Positions 62,278-64,000 of a stretch of DNA of 64,000 bases are shown piece by piece. Numbering within the stretch: position 1 is the stretch's first letter; each line of letters starts with the position of its first letter. A program made the translations under genes and the position numbers. The notes beneath the pieces are model-generated. The model searched no databases, was not told where the DNA came from, and was given only the letters and a program-made list of their open reading frames with translations. The stretch is from Arenibacter algicola (lineage in GTDB: Bacteria > Bacteroidota > Bacteroidia > Flavobacteriales > Flavobacteriaceae). The DNA is taken from NCBI RefSeq assembly GCF_018860365.1, contig NZ_JAHKPO010000014.1, forward strand, positions 310,001 to 374,000, written 5' to 3'.

Positions 62278-64000
62278 TCACTTGTCGTGGTCTTGAAGGG
62301 ATTCCAAGATTTCCATTTCACTGTGTTTTTTGGAGAAGTTCATAGCACATTCTATCAATGCCAAGTGTGAATAGGCTTGCGGGAAATTCCCCAGTAACCT
62401 TTTGGTCTTAAAATCTATATCCTCACTGAACAAGCCCAAATGGTTGCTATAGCTTAACAATTGGTCAAAATGTTTCATAGCTTTCTCTTCGTGACCTATC
62501 TTAAATAGGCTATTGATGAACCAAAAGGTACAAATGGTAAAGGAAGAGGAGGGCAGTCCAAAGTCATCTTCATTTTTATACCTATATAGTAATCCGTCAT
62601 TGCAAAGTTCTTTTTCAATGGCCAGTACCGTGCTTACATATTTTGGGTCTTTGGGGTCGATAAAGCCGTAGGATTCCATTAATAAGACCGAGGCATCCAA
62701 ATGCGGCGACCCATAGGATTGTGTAAATGCCTGTTTTTCTTCATTCCAAGCATGTTGGTGGATATCTTCCCTGATCTGTTTTTCCAGAGTACGCCATTTA
62801 TCCATTTTACGATGCTTACCAAAAAGTTCGGCCACTTTAATAGCCCTGTCAACGGCTGTCCAACAAAGAATTTTTGAAAACGTAAAATGCCTATCCTCTG
62901 TACGGAATTCCCAAATTCCCTTATCGGCCTCTTGCCAATGCTTATTTACGATCCACACTATACCCTTGGTAATTCCCCAAAGCTCTTCCCCATTTTCTAT
63001 TTCCGTGTCAAATTTTTCCAATTGGGTATATATGACGTCCATTAGGATGCCATAAATATCATTTTGTCGCTGCTTGTAAGCGGCATTTCCTATTCTTACA
63101 GGTTTGGAACCCTTGTAACCTTGTAAGTGGTCCAAAGTCTCTTCGGTCAACTTTTTTTCTTTGTTGATGCCGTACATAATCTGCAATTTCTCATCCTTAT
63201 CAGGAATAAGGTCTATTATAAATTGTAAATACCGTTTGGCTATATTCTTATGTCCCAACTGGCCAACAACCTTGATAACCATGGAGGCATCCCGGATCCA
63301 GCAAAAGCGATAGTCCCAATTTCTAACCTCCCCTATGGTTTCGGGAAGCGAGGTTGTTGCAGCAGCAAGAACTGCCCCCGACTTATCGTAACTCAGCATT
63401 TTTAGAGTTAGGGCGCTTCTTTTTATTTCGGCATCGTATTTCTTATAAGTGGGTGTCTTACTGGACCAGTTTAGCCAATACACCTTGGTACGCTCCAGTT
63501 CCAAATACACCCTTTCCAGGGTTGGTACAAAAATCTTTTCATTGTAGCCTAAGAGAAAATAACCATCGCTTTCCAATACTATTTCCTGTTGAGCCAGGAC
63601 ACTTTCCTTATCAAAGGAAGTGTAAAGAAAAAAGGTATCGAACTTTACTTCATGGGTTAAACTAGCTATAAAATCTTCTTTGACATAGGTATTTGTTTTC
63701 CCCATGGCATATTCCAACTTAGGATTGTACAACACCTTGAACACCGGTTTGCCGGAAAGGTGCTTTACATATCGTATAATTTCTGGTGGTGCATTGTAGT
63801 CACCACTATGCTTGTAATAACGGGGCATAAAATCCTGTATCTCAAAACTATTTTGACCATCAGAAAATTTAGTGACCAAGATTGCGGTAAGGGGGATATA
63901 TTTCTGTTCTATGGTGTAAGTATCATCCACTAGGATTTCAAAACTACCTCCTATTTGTTCATCAAGAATTTTTGCAAATATGGATGAAGAATCAAATTCT
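62278..64000 (-). CDS. GH15 family glucoamylase/trehalase-like protein, partial at right edge
   Basis: The frame stays open to the edge of the window, so the N-terminus is missing; the GTG at 63930 is an internal Val and not the start. The last bases add an N-terminal-type segment SSSIFAKILDEQIGGSFEIL, as in full-length GH15 proteins. Family motifs are VYWLNWSS, ALTLKMLSYDKSGAVLAAATTSLPE, NWDYRFCWIRDASMVI and DGLLYRYKNEDDFGLPSSSFTICTFWFINSL, which carries one of the catalytic acids. It is an (alpha/alpha)6-barrel inverting glycosidase probably acting on trehalose or alpha-glucans in the cytoplasm. The start lies outside the window. Confidence 0.9.
   Translation of the reverse strand, partial: EFDSSSIFAKILDEQIGGSFEILVDDTYTIEQKYIPLTAILVTKFSDGQNSFEIQDFMPRYYKHSGDYNAPPEIIRYVKHLSGKPVFKVLYNPKLEYAMGKTNTYVKEDFIASLTHEVKFDTFFLYTSFDKESVLAQQEIVLESDGYFLLGYNEKIFVPTLERVYLELERTKVYWLNWSSKTPTYKKYDAEIKRSALTLKMLSYDKSGAVLAAATTSLPETIGEVRNWDYRFCWIRDASMVIKVVGQLGHKNIAKRYLQFIIDLIPDKDEKLQIMYGINKEKKLTEETLDHLQGYKGSKPVRIGNAAYKQRQNDIYGILMDVIYTQLEKFDTEIENGEELWGITKGIVWIVNKHWQEADKGIWEFRTEDRHFTFSKILCWTAVDRAIKVAELFGKHRKMDKWRTLEKQIREDIHQHAWNEEKQAFTQSYGSPHLDASVLLMESYGFIDPKDPKYVSTVLAIEKELCNDGLLYRYKNEDDFGLPSSSFTICTFWFINSLFKIGHEEKAMKHFDQLLSYSNHLGLFSEDIDFKTKRLLGNFPQAYSHLALIECAMNFSKKHSEMEILESLQDHDK

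Noticed and set aside
63928-63930. GTG at 63930 as start of the GH15 gene
   Set aside because: The frame stays open to the right edge and the upstream residues match the N-terminal part of GH15 proteins, so the gene is cut by the window edge.

Overview
The window reads as a chromosomal stretch from a member of the Bacteroidota, most likely a (probably marine) Flavobacteriaceae. The evidence is: a fused LpxC-FabZ gene; the type IX secretion regulator PorX; bifunctional HisB and HisIE; many TAnnTTTG-type -7 promoter boxes instead of the proteobacterial TATAAT type; two SusC-like/TonB-dependent receptors; and several small proteins typical of that family. Base composition is fairly even and AT-rich. 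I see no rRNA, tRNA, CRISPR array, prophage, integrase or complete insertion sequence. Nearly everything is vertically inherited core or near-core gene content.

Layout: 154-4.8 kb holds a membrane protein, an AAA ATPase/VWA protein pair, a DUF1853-like protein and a small secreted protein. 4.9-6.3 kb is a Tat-exported GH109-like NAD-dependent oxidoreductase. 6.4-14.4 kb (minus strand) is a complete histidine operon, hisG-GNAT-hisD-hisC-hisB-hisH-hisA-hisF-hisIE, preceded by a leader peptide with four consecutive His codons and an attenuator hairpin. 14.5-18.3 kb carries a prohibitin-like protein, a large VWA membrane protein and FabG. 18.4-24.2 kb is the lipid A cluster lpxD-lpxC/fabZ-lpxA-efp-lpxD paralogue-sucD. 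24.2-27.5 kb has an HD hydrolase, divergent porX, and tsaE. 27.7-33.5 kb mixes a tiny repeat lipoprotein, alanine dehydrogenase, proline dehydrogenase, aroB and DinB. 33.6-37.2 kb has an Lrp regulator, an M14 peptidase, a helix-turn-helix regulator whose putative operator recurs at the peptidase promoter, and TerC. 37.5-44.7 kb holds a fatty acid hydroxylase, topoisomerase IV (parE, parC) and ychF. 44.8-56.2 kb contains two TonB receptors (one with a His-rich metal-binding loop), a ferredoxin divergent from a LuxC-like acyl-CoA reductase, serC-serA and small envelope proteins. 56.2-64 kb holds a second fatty acid hydroxylase, a sulfite-dehydrogenase-like pair, folE, a lolD-CPBP-TIGR02757 overlapping unit and a GH15 glucoamylase/trehalase-like gene that runs off the right edge.

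The most distinctive things are regulatory rather than new gene systems: the his attenuator with a readable antiterminator, face-to-face promoters between ferredoxin and the LuxC-like gene, the TTACAnnTGTAA operator pair at 35.3 kb, REP-like hairpin repeats at 9.3, 41.3 and 58.9 kb, and an orphan plus-strand terminator at 43.47 kb that may end an unannotated small RNA. I did not find a convincing defence system, toxin-antitoxin pair or new multi-gene machine.
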